A stretch of DNA of 64,000 nt from JAFNAG01 sp050011535 (GCA_050011535.1 JBEKIX010000009.1:1-64000); one strand, 5' to 3'. Positions 42,303 to 51,952 are shown, numbered from the stretch's first letter. Notes: a model not told the origin generated them from the letters alone. Numbers and translations: made by a program.

Positions 42303-42590
42303 CTAGTTTTGCACGACAAAATCCGTCAACCGGATGCCGGCCTTGCCTTCCATTTCGAGGATTTCTCCAAATGCGATCAACCGGCTGTTGATATAAACGT
42401 CCAGGTTTTCCCCTGCAGCTTTGCCGATCTCCACGATGGAATCAGGTTTGAGTTGCAGGATCTCCCGGACCCGCATGTTCCGGCGGCCGATTTCGATGGC
42501 GACGCGCATCGGAACGTCGAGGTATTCTGAGAACTCCTCCAGGATTCCAGCTGCGGCATTGGTTTCCGGACGGACAGGGTTTTCCGCCAT
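42303..42590 (-). CDS. fliN: Flagellar motor switch protein FliN (short form)
   Basis: 95 residues consisting of a single SpoA domain: YLDVPMRVAIEIGRRNMRV, LQLKPDSIVEIGKAAGEN, FGEILEMEGKAGIRLTDFV. FliN forms the base of the C-ring and binds FliH. It starts 16 bases after fliL, with GAGGAGG upstream. A longer FliY-like relative is encoded after fliM. Confidence 0.93.
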   Translation of the reverse strand: MAENPVRPETNAAAGILEEFSEYLDVPMRVAIEIGRRNMRVREILQLKPDSIVEIGKAAGENLDVYINSRLIAFGEILEMEGKAGIRLTDFVVQN

Positions 42591-42605
42591 CTGTTGATCC
42601 CTCCT

Positions 42606-43124
42606 CTAAAACTGAACGACAAAGTCCATTATGAACACCTCAACGATTCTCCCCTTCGGGAGCAGGGGATTCACCTTTTCACCTATTTCCTTGCGCAGCT
42701 GCTCTTTCCCCTCCGGGGTGACAATTGCATCCGCTGTCTTGGTGCTCAGAATCGAGATGATTTTGTCGCGCGTGGCAGCCACGATCACGGGATCACCGGC
42801 GTACTCCTCTCCTGATTTGGGATCATCGAGCCCCAGGCGAAAAGTGACCTTCACAAAACGCGTGGCATCCTGGTCGGCAAGGTTGACCAGAAAAGCATCC
42901 AGACTCATCATGGACTTGACCTTGGAGACCTCCGAGCTTTCCGCTTTGGCGGTATTTGCGGCCGATGAGTCGGGGTTAGGTTTTCTCATGTAATTCCTGA
43001 CCAAAAGGCCGCCACCGCCCAAAAGCACGAGCACCGCGCCCACGATGATCAGTGGCATCAGCTTGCTTTTCTTTTTTTCTATGGGAACTTCAACCTTTTC
43101 TGGTCCAGCTATTGGCTCAGCCAT
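42606..43124 (-). CDS. fliL: Flagellar basal body protein FliL
   Basis: 172 residues. A basic N-terminus is followed by a single membrane segment (LMPLIIVGAVLVLLGGGGLL) and a periplasmic domain with FLVNLADQDATRFVKVTFRLGL and ILSTKTADAIVTPEGKEQLRKEI. FliL rings support stators. It is the first gene of the export-apparatus operon behind the sigma-54 promoter at 43175-43190. Confidence 0.93.
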   Translation of the reverse strand: MAEPIAGPEKVEVPIEKKKSKLMPLIIVGAVLVLLGGGGLLVRNYMRKPNPDSSAANTAKAESSEVSKVKSMMSLDAFLVNLADQDATRFVKVTFRLGLDDPKSGEEYAGDPVIVAATRDKIISILSTKTADAIVTPEGKEQLRKEIGEKVNPLLPKGRIVEVFIMDFVVQF

Positions 43125-43174
43125 CTTTGTTCTTCTCCATTCAGCAGTGAGTGCACGGTCACCATGGACGCTAA

Positions 43175-43190
43175 AGCAAGGGACATGCCA
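43175..43190 (-). promoter_or_regulatory. Sigma-54 promoter of the fliL-fliN-fliO-fliP-fliQ-fliR-flhB run
   Basis: Minus strand TGGCAT-GTCCC-TTGCT, GG-N10-GC. The predicted start near 43164 gives a 40-base leader before the fliL ATG. Confidence 0.72.
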
Positions 43191-43330
43191 ATGAATGCCG
43201 GCCTGGATGAATATTGCCCGAGATTGGAGCAGAAATAGTCAGGGACGAATTAAATGGCGTTGCTTGAAGGGCTTCGCAGGAAAGGCAAAGGGAGAGTTCG
43301 TCAAAGCCGCGATGGCAGGGGAGCGATCAT

Positions 43331-44554
43331 TCAGTCACTGAAAGCCAGATGTGTCAAACCAAGCCCAACCATTTGACAATTTCTTGACCCAGCCACTGAG
43401 GGTGGCTCCGCTTTCACCACTACATTGCCGCCAGCATGCTTGGCCTTGTAAAGGGCGCGGTCAGCGCACGCAAGAAACTCGTCCGCCTTCAGCCTGTCCG
43501 ATTCCGTGCACGCAGCGAGACCGATGCTGACCGAAAGAGTAATCGTGCTTTCGAGGCCTGCGGCAAACCGGCGGTCGAGGACTCTGCGGCGCAATTTTTC
43601 TGCGGCGCATTCGGCGCCGCGGGCGCCCGTTTGTGCCAGCACCACGGTGAATTCGTCGCCTCCATAGCGTGCAACGAAATCTGCAGCGCGGCTGGATTGG
43701 CGCAGAAGGCCTGCCAGCTGACGGAGGACTTGATCGCCGGCATGGTGTCCGTTGGAATCGTTGATTTGTTTGAAATCGTCGATGTCGATCATCAGGCAGC
43801 TCAATTCGCCGCCATAGCGCTGCACCCTGGCAATTTCGCCTTCGAGTTGGGTCATGAGTTGGCGCCTGTTGAAAAGACCCGTCAGGTCATCGGTCAGGGC
43901 GAGCTCCCTCAACCGGTGATTCAGCTCGGTCAGCTTCTTCTCCTCCGCGCGCAACTTGGCGTTCGTTGCCGCGAGCCGCTGCCGGGCCAGGGCGTTCAGA
44001 AGCGCAGAGGAAAGGTGCGCTGCGACCAAGAGTCCCAGGTGGTAGTCGAGTGGGGTGAACTGGTCCGGATGAGAGGAGGCAATAATGAGGGACCCAAGGG
44101 CACGATCAGCAGCCTGAAGCGGAAACAGCATGAGCGATCGAGCGCAGGGTTTATGGGCTTCCATTTCAAGAAGCGGCATTAGATCAAGTGATTTCAAAGT
44201 ATCGGCAATCAGGAGAGGTGAACCGGATCGGAAGCATCTCTCGACCAGTCCGCGGTTCAACGTGCAGGACCCTCTGCACAACAGTGCGCCGCCTTCTGAG
44301 AGCTGCTCGCAGGAAACGCGACCCTCCTTGGCAAGGAACAGACACACCGATTCCTCCGGCATCCATTGTTCATAGGCGCGGCGCAGGCAGCGTCGGAGCT
44401 CGTCAAGATTCGATGCCGCGGTCATCTTGGCGGCAAGTTCATTGACCGCAATGAGGCGCCTGTATAGATCGGTTGACTGCCTTTCCTCGCGGTTGGAATG
44501 AAGCAGGCTGATTAGAGCGTCGTTGTCGATGCACAGCGAGGTGTTCAGTGCCAT
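43331..44554 (-). CDS. GAF-GGDEF diguanylate cyclase
   Basis: 407 residues. An N-terminal GAF-like region (about 30-200) is followed by a helical linker and a GGDEF domain from about residue 230. The active site is RYGGDEF, intact, and the inhibitory I-site RxxD is five residues before it (SRAADFVARYGGDEF). It would make c-di-GMP, under product control. The gene lies between flgE and fliL with gaps on both sides, and its ribosome binding site is poor. It may oppose the HD-GYP protein at 2.4 kb. Confidence 0.9.
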   Translation of the reverse strand: MALNTSLCIDNDALISLLHSNREERQSTDLYRRLIAVNELAAKMTAASNLDELRRCLRRAYEQWMPEESVCLFLAKEGRVSCEQLSEGGALLCRGSCTLNRGLVERCFRSGSPLLIADTLKSLDLMPLLEMEAHKPCARSLMLFPLQAADRALGSLIIASSHPDQFTPLDYHLGLLVAAHLSSALLNALARQRLAATNAKLRAEEKKLTELNHRLRELALTDDLTGLFNRRQLMTQLEGEIARVQRYGGELSCLMIDIDDFKQINDSNGHHAGDQVLRQLAGLLRQSSRAADFVARYGGDEFTVVLAQTGARGAECAAEKLRRRVLDRRFAAGLESTITLSVSIGLAACTESDRLKADEFLACADRALYKAKHAGGNVVVKAEPPSVAGSRNCQMVGLGLTHLAFSD

Positions 44555-44571
44555 ATTTAATGGTCAGACAA

Positions 44572-44597
44572 CCGGAGCGGCACCCGGGCCGCTCCGG
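44572..44597 (-). terminator. Hairpin between flgE and the cyclase gene
   Basis: A perfect 10-bp stem (CCGGAGCGGC / GCCGCTCCGG) with a 6-base loop, 20 bases after the flgE stop. No T run follows on either strand, so it is a weak terminator or RNA-stabilising element. Confidence 0.45.
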
Positions 44598-44617
44598 CAG
44601 AATCAGATCCGATCACG

Positions 44618-45859
44618 TTACCGAATCAGGTTGATGGCTTCCTGATACAACTGGTCCGTGGTGGTGATCACGCGCGAGTTGGCCTGATAGCCGCGTTCGG
44701 CAATGATCAGGTTCGTGAACTCTCCGGCAATATCCACATTGGAAAGCTCCAGCGAACTGCCGTTCACCGTTCCACGGCCTCCTGTTTTTGCAACACCTAT
44801 GGAGGGTTCACCGGATGAGGATCCCGTGACAAAGGTCGAACCTGTGAACTTCAGAAGGCCGTCCGGATTGTTGAAGTTGGCAATGGCAAGCTGCGCCAGT
44901 GGAATCTCCTGGCCGTTAGAGAAATTGCCGTTGATCACTCCGTTGTCGTCTATGGCGATATTACTGAGACTGCTCGGCGCGTACCCGTCCTGGGTAACCG
45001 ATGAGGTAGCCGATGTGCCTGCGTTGCAGGTAAACCGGGGATTGCCGTTCGCGTCGAGGATGTCGAACTGCATGCTCATGTCCGCCGCACCGTTGGAGAG
45101 GCCGCTGACCGACAACGTTGCATTTGCGGTCGGATCGGTGAGTACGCCCTGGCTGTTGAACGTAAACGTGCCGGAACCGATCGAGACCGGTGCGTCGGCT
45201 GCTGTGCCGCCGGTGTCGGTAGCCGGAATTGAAGCGCTCCAGGTCCAGTCCGTGGGACCGGCTTTGGTGAAAGTGAAAGTGACAGTATGCCCCGATCCAA
45301 GCGAGTCAAAGGTCTGAAGAGTGGTGGAGAAACTCGATCCCGTCGCCGCCTGGCTGTCCAGATTTGCGGCAATACTGAGGTTCGCGGTGGCCTTGGGCGG
45401 CAGACTTTGGCTCCCCTGAATCGTGATGGGCGTCAAAGGCGTATTCGCATTGATCACCCCGCCGGACCCCATGTATCCCACGACCGCGTAGCCGTCGCTG
45501 TTCACCAACTGTCCCGTGCCGTTGAGACTGAAGTTTCCGGCGCGGGTATACGCATAGCCGGTGCCTGTGCTCACAATGAAAAACCCATTGCCGCTCATCG
45601 CCACATCGGTGGAATTGCCCGTCGTTTGGATCGATCCCTGCGTGAATAGCGGTGTGACCCCGGCGCTGATGGAGCCCAGTCCCATCTGTATCGGGTTCCC
45701 GTCTGATGCATAGGACAGGCCGCTGAGCAGTTCCGCGAAATTCGTCCTGGAGCCTTTGTATGCAGTCGTGTTGATATTTGCGAGGTTGTTGCCAATTACA
45801 TTGATTTCCTGGGAATTGGCGCTGATGCCACTCAGTGCGGTGTAGAACGAGGTTAGCAT
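44618..45859 (-). CDS. flgE: Flagellar hook protein FlgE
   Basis: 413 residues. The N-terminus has SFYTALSGISANSQEINVIG and NNLANINTTAYKGSRTNFAE; the C-terminus has VDIAGEFTNLIIAERGYQAN. The central part is the FlgE D1/D2 region with many Thr/Ser/Gly. It polymerises into the hook. It starts 18 bases after the flgD stop. Confidence 0.96.
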   Translation of the reverse strand: MLTSFYTALSGISANSQEINVIGNNLANINTTAYKGSRTNFAELLSGLSYASDGNPIQMGLGSISAGVTPLFTQGSIQTTGNSTDVAMSGNGFFIVSTGTGYAYTRAGNFSLNGTGQLVNSDGYAVVGYMGSGGVINANTPLTPITIQGSQSLPPKATANLSIAANLDSQAATGSSFSTTLQTFDSLGSGHTVTFTFTKAGPTDWTWSASIPATDTGGTAADAPVSIGSGTFTFNSQGVLTDPTANATLSVSGLSNGAADMSMQFDILDANGNPRFTCNAGTSATSSVTQDGYAPSSLSNIAIDDNGVINGNFSNGQEIPLAQLAIANFNNPDGLLKFTGSTFVTGSSSGEPSIGVAKTGGRGTVNGSSLELSNVDIAGEFTNLIIAERGYQANSRVITTTDQLYQEAINLIR

Positions 45860-45877
45860 GCCGATTGTCCTTATGTT

Positions 45878-46222
45878 CTAAGGTGTAGTTTTGTTAGTGG
45901 TGTCCGTACCAGCGTTCGGATCAGTAACGCTGCCGCTCCCACTCGAACCCTGATCGATTGTTACAAGCTTACTGACCCCACTATTGATTGATGTCAACTG
46001 CTCGAGGGAACTGAAGGTTGCGAGTTGCGAGATGAAGTCCTGATTGTCCACGGGATTCAGCGGATCCTGGTTTTGCAGCTGTGCAATCAACAACTGGAGA
46101 AACTGATTTTCACCCAGCTGGCTGGTCGCACTCGCCGCCGCCGCCACGCTCTGATCCACCGAACTTGAACTCGAGGTCGATCCGGTGTCCATGAGGATGT
46201 TACTTGTGGATCCCACGTTCAT
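45878..46222 (-). CDS. flgD: Hook cap/scaffold protein FlgD (short form)
   Basis: 114 residues from ATG 46222, which has AGGCAGGG upstream. It contains the conserved N-terminal core LGENQFLQLLIAQLQNQDPL and DNQDFISQLATFSSLEQL. The tudor/Ig-like C-terminal domains of enterobacterial FlgD are absent, as in Bacillus-like short FlgD. The frame continues upstream to 46318, but a sigma-54 site there rules that out. Confidence 0.9.
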   Translation of the reverse strand: MNVGSTSNILMDTGSTSSSSSVDQSVAAAASATSQLGENQFLQLLIAQLQNQDPLNPVDNQDFISQLATFSSLEQLTSINSGVSKLVTIDQGSSGSGSVTDPNAGTDTTNKTTP

Positions 46223-46301
46223 TTTGCCCTGCCTTTCACTTTGGCCGAAATCCTGCTTTCGGCATTGGCGGCCGCGCGTTTCCGCGCGCACCCTTGTTAA
46301 T

Positions 46302-46317
46302 AGCAAGTTGTGTGCCA
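46302..46317 (-). promoter_or_regulatory. Sigma-54 promoter of flgD-flgE
   Basis: Minus strand TGGCAC-ACAAC-TTGCT, an exact -24 box and GG-N10-GC. The predicted start near 46291 gives a leader of about 70 bases before flgD. It lies in the 232-base gap after fliK. Confidence 0.8.
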
Positions 46318-46454
46318 AACAAGCTGCTCAGTGACTTCATCTGTACCATGGACGCGTTCGTGCTTTGTTTTCCGCATGTTATGAGATTTGGGCATTTCAT
46401 GTGCCGTCTCTTGCGTGCTCCCACCCTTCAAGCAAGTTTTGCCCGGTGGGAAAA

Positions 46455-48425
46455 TTATGCAACCGTGTGAAACGTGCTGTGCGGTCTCAAGACCGCCTGG
46501 ATTGCCGGATCGAGTGTGATCTCTTCTCCACTATGGTCAGTGAGGCCGGAATGCCAGCCAGCCGACTTGGATTCGCCGCGGTTGCCTGTGCCGGAACGTG
46601 ACTCCTGTTGGCCCGACCCGGAGTGTTGTGACCAGTCTCCGTCCTGTACCGCAACATTGATCCGATCCACTTTCAGTCCTTGGTCCTGAAAACTCTGCTG
46701 CAGAAGATGCAGGTTGTGCTCCAGATAACTTTTCACCCCAGCGGACTCCGTCACGATGGTGGCTATCACACCAGCACTGGAGGTCTCTGCTCTGATTTCC
46801 ATGCGCCCGAGGGAACTAGGCTTCAGCTGGATCCTGATAACATCCTCGCCGTCGCGCAGCTGCGCCTGGATTCGTTCGGTGAGTTGCGAGAGAAAATCGG
46901 CCGGCTGCGCCGGCGCCGACTGTTTCGGAGCCAGCAGCGCTGCAAGCGCCTTTAGATCCGATGCGCCCGTCTGTATGGGCGCCTCGCTCCCACCGGCCCA
47001 TATTGTTGAATCGGCAAGTGACTTCCCTGGCGCGGACGGAGAAGTCTGCGGTAATGAAGTATCCGATGTGTTCACGCGTGCGAAGGGATTCTGAACCGGG
47101 ATGCGTGCAGAGCTCTGCAAGTCGGCGTAGATCGACTCCTCGATATTTTGAGATCCTGTGGGTTGCTCGCCGGGCTTGCTCGCAGGTGCCGTGTTCGAGG
47201 GAATCGGCGTTTCTCCACAAGTCTGCGTAGAACCGTCCTGCCCGCTTTCCGCATTCGCCAGACGGCGGATTAGCACAGTCCCGGGAGGAAACGGGTCGCG
47301 CACCACTGGAACATTTATGGAATTCTTTGCCTCCTCCGGCAAGGATATCTCGCTCACAGAGGCTTGCATTGGCCGGTGGTTCTGTTGTGTTTCTTTTGTG
47401 TTTCCTCTCGATGCGGAATTTGGGGCGGTGATCTCGAAACTGGCGCCCATGCCGGCCAGCGCAGCTTCCATCGCGATGGCAGCATTCGCTGATCCCGGGT
47501 TTGCGCCGTCACCCTGCAAGTCCATCTGTGCGGGGATGGAGTCTTCTTTCGATTCAGGAGACTCCGCAGCGGCGTCGTCTTGAGACGCAACCTGCGGACC
47601 CGGCTTCAGGCTTGTGTCGGGAGACTCAATGCCGGGCACGACCGGCGCCATCAGCTGAGCGCCATCAAACCGGACTTGAGACGCCTCTCCGGGAAGTGTT
47701 CCTCGCAGTGACCCTTCAGTATCACCAGTGGGCGGCTCCACGGAAGCAGAAACGTCCTGGAGCGGGGCTTCAGCCGGTTCCGCAGACCCGCACACAGTCA
47801 CATGCGGATCCTGTGCTCCGATTTGAGCTCCAGCGCTGACCACTGGGCACGCCTTCAGATCGAGAGTCAGCTTACCTGCGGACTCCGGAGCCGTCTTGGG
47901 AAGGGGACTCTCGATAACGTCATCCGCAGGAAGCCCCGGGGAGGGCTCTGGCTGCAGTTCAGGAGAGTTTTGCAGGGGAACGCCCCGTGCGCTGCCCTGG
48001 CCCGCATCGGCCGCAGATTCGCAAAGATCGCAGCTCGCCATCGGCACGGAAGCATCAGCGCAGGATTTTGCGTTAGCCGGTCTGGGATCATGATGCACGC
48101 TGCGGCGACCTCGATGGGCGCTGGCAACCTGGGGGTCTCCTTTCCCTTGTGCCATAAACGTGACAGCGGCACCGGCGCCTGCGCAAGCCTCGCTATCTCC
48201 GCTCGCCGATGATTTCGCGGGCTTGGACGTGCCTTTCCCCGGTGCCGCTGGGTTCGTCCCGCCTTGACCGGATGGGCGGGATTCGTCCGCCGGGCCTTGG
48301 TTGGCGGTGACAGCCTCGTCCATGACCGTGGAAAACGTGTCCGCGCCCTCACCTCCACTCGCGCTCTTTGCTATGCCCTTGTCGGGCGCCGAGGGTACGT
48401 TTGTTGGGAGGCATTCGATTCTCAT
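46455..48425 (-). CDS. fliK: Hook-length control protein FliK
   Basis: 656 residues. The first 480 are low-complexity, rich in Pro, Ala, Ser and Gly, with little conservation, as is usual. The C-terminal Flg_hook domain begins near residue 510: FLSQLTERIQAQLRDGEDVI, IQLKPSSLGRMEIRAET and LHLLQQSFQDQGLKVDRINV. FliK measures the hook and triggers the FlhB specificity switch. It follows fliJ and precedes flgD. It is longer than in E. coli (375), which may mean a longer hook. Confidence 0.9.
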   Translation of the reverse strand: MRIECLPTNVPSAPDKGIAKSASGGEGADTFSTVMDEAVTANQGPADESRPSGQGGTNPAAPGKGTSKPAKSSASGDSEACAGAGAAVTFMAQGKGDPQVASAHRGRRSVHHDPRPANAKSCADASVPMASCDLCESAADAGQGSARGVPLQNSPELQPEPSPGLPADDVIESPLPKTAPESAGKLTLDLKACPVVSAGAQIGAQDPHVTVCGSAEPAEAPLQDVSASVEPPTGDTEGSLRGTLPGEASQVRFDGAQLMAPVVPGIESPDTSLKPGPQVASQDDAAAESPESKEDSIPAQMDLQGDGANPGSANAAIAMEAALAGMGASFEITAPNSASRGNTKETQQNHRPMQASVSEISLPEEAKNSINVPVVRDPFPPGTVLIRRLANAESGQDGSTQTCGETPIPSNTAPASKPGEQPTGSQNIEESIYADLQSSARIPVQNPFARVNTSDTSLPQTSPSAPGKSLADSTIWAGGSEAPIQTGASDLKALAALLAPKQSAPAQPADFLSQLTERIQAQLRDGEDVIRIQLKPSSLGRMEIRAETSSAGVIATIVTESAGVKSYLEHNLHLLQQSFQDQGLKVDRINVAVQDGDWSQHSGSGQQESRSGTGNRGESKSAGWHSGLTDHSGEEITLDPAIQAVLRPHSTFHTVA

Positions 48426-48456
48426 CTCTCTTCTCCGCGTTGCTCGAACGATTGGA

Positions 48457-48900
48457 TCATCGTCCGAAACGATAACGAGTCACCACCATCTCATCGATAA
48501 ACTTCTGCTCTTCGCGCTCCATTGAAACCTGGAACTCCTTCTCCTTCTTGCTGCGGAGATTCTCGATGATTTTTCTGTCGCGCATGGCAGCGATCATGAC
48601 CTGCTTCTGCGCTTCGAGTTCCTTTTCAAGCGCTGCGATTCTCTCCTCGGATCGCTCGATCTGCCGGACCAGGCGGTCGAGATAATGGTGAAACCACAAA
48701 ATCTCCTGCGAATCGAAGATGCCCGTTGTTCTTTGAGAAAGCTCTGCCAGAGTCTCGGATTGTTTTGCGCGCAGTGTTTCCCGGTGATCGGTCTCCGTCA
48801 GAATCTCGCTGCGAATGCGCAGGAATCTGGTGCGTTCTCTTTCTTCGATGTTGCGCCGATGATGAAGTAGTGCCTCGAGGCGAAACTGAAATTTCTTCAT
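48457..48900 (-). CDS. fliJ: Flagellar export protein FliJ
   Basis: 147 residues from ATG 48900, which lies 1 base after the fliI stop. It begins MKKFQFRLEALLHHRRN and is one long coiled coil. FliJ works with the FliI ATPase and binds FlhA. An upstream in-frame extension inside fliI is not coding for FliJ. Confidence 0.9.
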   Translation of the reverse strand: MKKFQFRLEALLHHRRNIEERERTRFLRIRSEILTETDHRETLRAKQSETLAELSQRTTGIFDSQEILWFHHYLDRLVRQIERSEERIAALEKELEAQKQVMIAAMRDRKIIENLRSKKEKEFQVSMEREEQKFIDEMVVTRYRFGR

Positions 48901-48901
48901 T

Positions 48902-50230
48902 TCAGCAGTCCTGCGTGATCTCGGCAACTCTGGACATGGCGTTTTCGGCACTTGCACGCTCGTCGTAGCGTTGCTTGAGAAAGGTGTTGATCGTGTCGAT
49001 CTTCTTAAGAGCCAGGTCAATCTTGGGGTTGCTTCCCTTCACATACGCTCCGATGTTGATCATGTCTTCAGCCTTCTGATACGTGGAGATCAGCTCACGA
49101 ATCTTCCCCGCACTCTCCATGTAGGCGGCCGGAGCAAGATCCGGCATCAGACGGCTGAGACTGGCCAGAATATCGATGCAGGGATAGTGATTGCGCCAGG
49201 CAAGTTCGCGGGACAGCACGATATGCCCGTCCAGCAGCGATCGCACCGCGTCCGCGATCGGATCGTTCATGTCGTCCCCTTCAACCAGGACGGTGTAGAA
49301 ACCCGTGATGCTTCCTCCGGAAATGAAATTGCCCGCTCGCTCAACCAAACGCGGCAGGAGCGCAAAGACCGACGGGGTATATCCTTTGGAGGAAGGAGGC
49401 TCCCCCGCGGCCAGTCCGACTTCGCGCTGGGCCATGGCGAACCTCGTGATCGAATCCATCATGAGCAACACGTCTTTGCCTTGGTCGCGGAAGTACTCGG
49501 CGAGCGTGGCAGCCACCATGGCGGCCCGAATTCTCAGAAGGGGAGGCTGGTCGGAAGTGGATACGACGACGACCGAGCGACGCAGACCCTCTTCACCCAG
49601 ATCTTTTTCGATGAATCCGCGCACTTCCCTGCCTCGCTCTCCCACAAGGCTGATCACGTTGACATCCGCGGATGTATACCTCGCCATCATCCCGAGAAGT
49701 GTGCTTTTCCCGACGCCGCTGCCGCCGAAGATTCCGATGCGCTGGCCTTTCCCGCACGTCAGAAGCGCATCGACGGACCTGATGCCGGTTCCGAGGATCT
49801 TCTCGATGTTTTTGCGCGCCAATGGGTTTGTGCTGCTCGGGTGGAGCGAATACTCCGTCTCCGCCGGAATAGGGCCGAAATCGTCGATAGGCTCTCCCAG
49901 ACCGTTGATGATGCGCCCGAGCAAAGCGGAGGAGACGCGGACGGTCGCCTGCTTCTTCCTGCAGATCACCCTGTCCCCCAGCTTGACACCGTCAACCTTG
50001 AACAGCGGCATTGAAAGAACGTAATTGTCGCGAAAACCCACCACCTCGGCCGGTACGGGAGCGGAGCAGTCGGGACCTGAGATCTCGCAGAATTCACCAA
50101 CGGAAACCGGCGGGCCTTGCGATTCGACTACCAGCCCGACTGCTCTCTTCACGGTGCCCACGGTCTTGATTGTGTCGATGGAGTCGAGTTTTTGAACGTA
50201 TTGGTCAAGGCAAAGCGTCTTGCGGTTCAC
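48902..50230 (-). CDS. fliI: Flagellar export ATPase FliI
   Basis: 442 residues from GTG 50230. The Walker A motif is IFGGSGVGKSTLLGMMARY near residue 165, then SLVGERGREVRGFIEKDLG and LLMMDSITRFAMAQREVGLA. It is homologous to the F1 beta subunit. It energises export with FliH and FliJ. It lies 5 bases after the fliH stop. Confidence 0.97.
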   Translation of the reverse strand: MNRKTLCLDQYVQKLDSIDTIKTVGTVKRAVGLVVESQGPPVSVGEFCEISGPDCSAPVPAEVVGFRDNYVLSMPLFKVDGVKLGDRVICRKKQATVRVSSALLGRIINGLGEPIDDFGPIPAETEYSLHPSSTNPLARKNIEKILGTGIRSVDALLTCGKGQRIGIFGGSGVGKSTLLGMMARYTSADVNVISLVGERGREVRGFIEKDLGEEGLRRSVVVVSTSDQPPLLRIRAAMVAATLAEYFRDQGKDVLLMMDSITRFAMAQREVGLAAGEPPSSKGYTPSVFALLPRLVERAGNFISGGSITGFYTVLVEGDDMNDPIADAVRSLLDGHIVLSRELAWRNHYPCIDILASLSRLMPDLAPAAYMESAGKIRELISTYQKAEDMINIGAYVKGSNPKIDLALKKIDTINTFLKQRYDERASAENAMSRVAEITQDC

Positions 50231-50235
50231 GATGG

Positions 50236-50898
50236 TTAATCCCCACCGCGGAAGAAGGCTCGTTCGACTTCTCGAAACTTCTCACCGATGCGCGCGTCGA
50301 CATCGCCGCACTCTGTCTCGATGAGGCAGCCCCCGCGTTCGATGGCATTGTCCGCCAGCAATACGATCTCCTGGCCGCTCTCGCCGGTTCTTGCCGAAGC
50401 CGCGCGTTGATCGAGCACAAGACTGTGATCTGCCGGATGCAAGTGGACCGTAACGGGCGATTTGACCGCGACATGACCGAGTGCGACCTTGATCAGGGTC
50501 TGGATGATCTCACGATCGACGCTCACTTCACGATGGACGACCTTTTTGGCCACCTCCAGTGCCAGCCTTACCACCTCGCTTTCGGCCTGCCTGTAAAGCG
50601 CGGGCTTGAATTTGCCGATTTCAAGGACGGCGTCGGCATAACGTTTCATCAAGGCCTCGAGTTTTTTCTCCGCGGCCTCCAGCCCAGCCTTTTCTCCTTG
50701 TCGGAAACCGTTCTCAAATGCGGCTTTCTCGATCTGACCAGGATCGGATGCCAGTTGCCCTTCGGCCTTTCGTCTGGCGTCTGCCTGCTCCATCCACGCC
50801 GGCATTCTTTGCGCGCGCGGATGGGACTTCGCTTCCCTTTCGACGTTGAATGCGGTGAAACGAGTTTCGGATTGATCCTGCTTCTTGATGAGTCTCAC
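50236..50898 (-). CDS. fliH: Flagellar export regulator FliH
   Basis: 220 residues from GTG 50898, 37 bases downstream of the fliG stop. A charged, helical N-terminal part with GFRQGEKAGLEAAEKKLEAL, then the FliH/HrpE core with VVRLALEVAKKVVHREVSVD. It binds FliI and FliN. The sequence is divergent, but the position and core are typical. Confidence 0.88.
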   Translation of the reverse strand: MRLIKKQDQSETRFTAFNVEREAKSHPRAQRMPAWMEQADARRKAEGQLASDPGQIEKAAFENGFRQGEKAGLEAAEKKLEALMKRYADAVLEIGKFKPALYRQAESEVVRLALEVAKKVVHREVSVDREIIQTLIKVALGHVAVKSPVTVHLHPADHSLVLDQRAASARTGESGQEIVLLADNAIERGGCLIETECGDVDARIGEKFREVERAFFRGGD

Positions 50899-50935
50899 GG
50901 CTACGTTCCAGATTGTGGGTGCTCGGAAATGCGAC

Positions 50936-51946
50936 CTAGCTTACGTACTCTTCCCCGCCGCCTCCCTTGAGGCTGATCACACCGTCCTGGTCCAGTTTTC
51001 GGATGATGCCTACGATTTCCTGCTGGGAGGCCTCGACATCCTTGATCTTCACTGGGCCGAGGACGTCCATATCTTCCTTCAACATCTCGGCGGCGCGCTG
51101 CGACATGTGGCGGAAGAATCGGGTCTTTAATTCCTCACTCGTACCCTTGAGCGCGATGGTCAAGGTCTTCTTGTCCACGCGTTGGATGATCTCACGCATG
51201 CCCGTATCATCGATGAGCAGGATGTCGTCGAACACGAACATGAGGTTACGAATGGTCAATGCCAGATTTGGGTTGTCGTTTTCGATTTTTTCGAGAATCT
51301 TGATGGAGGTATCCGAGTCCAAGCGGTTGATCAGTTCTGCAACCGCGCGTATTCCGCCATAAGACTCGCGGCTGACATCCCCCAGGGATTGGAGCCGCTG
51401 CGACAGATTGCTGGTGATTTTGCTGATGATCTCAGGCGAAATCTGCTCGAGGTTCGCCATGCGCAGGACTACATCGCCGCGCAGCTGCTCAGGCAGAGAA
51501 TTCAACAAGGCAGCGGCCTGCACCGGGTTCAGATGCGCCAGAACGAGAGCGATGGTCTGAGGATGCTCGCTCTGAATGAACTTTGACAACTGGGTCGGAT
51601 CTGCCTTCTGGAGGCTGTCGAAGCCGACCCTGCCGCTTTGGAGAGCCAAGGTGACGCGATCGACGAGACGTTTGGAAACATCGGGCCCGAACGCCTTCAC
51701 CAACAGCTTGCGAGCAAAGTCCACTCCGCCTTGCATCATGTAGGAGCGCGCTATCGTCAGTTGGTAATAGTCGTCCAGCACTCCGTTGGCCATTTCAGGC
51801 TCGATCCGGCCCAGGCGTGAAATCTCCTGGGTAATCTCCTGGACTTCATCTTCCTGAAGGTAGCGAAAGAGGTTGGAGCTCGCCTCATCCCCAAGGAGCA
51901 CCATAAGAATCGCTGCTTTTTTTACTCCGGTGATCTGATCTTCCAT
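50936..51946 (-). CDS. fliG: Flagellar motor switch protein FliG
   Basis: 336 residues, normal size. The N-domain has KAAILMVLLGDEASSNLF, the middle domain SEHPQTIALVLAHLNPVQAA, and the C-domain LMFVFDDILLIDDTGMREI with TIALKGTSEELKTRFFRHMS, which contains the charged torque helix. It lies 6 bases after the fliF stop. Confidence 0.97.
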   Translation of the reverse strand: MEDQITGVKKAAILMVLLGDEASSNLFRYLQEDEVQEITQEISRLGRIEPEMANGVLDDYYQLTIARSYMMQGGVDFARKLLVKAFGPDVSKRLVDRVTLALQSGRVGFDSLQKADPTQLSKFIQSEHPQTIALVLAHLNPVQAAALLNSLPEQLRGDVVLRMANLEQISPEIISKITSNLSQRLQSLGDVSRESYGGIRAVAELINRLDSDTSIKILEKIENDNPNLALTIRNLMFVFDDILLIDDTGMREIIQRVDKKTLTIALKGTSEELKTRFFRHMSQRAAEMLKEDMDVLGPVKIKDVEASQQEIVGIIRKLDQDGVISLKGGGGEEYVS

Positions 51947-51952
51947 GGCCGC

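Noticed and set aside
46431..46446. Possible sigma-54 site GGGCAAAACTTGC after fliK
   Set aside because: GG and GC are 8-9 bases apart instead of 10; the site at 46302-46317 is exact.
48971..50014. 347-residue plus-strand open frame opposite fliI
   Set aside because: A complementary-strand shadow of a strongly conserved ATPase gene.
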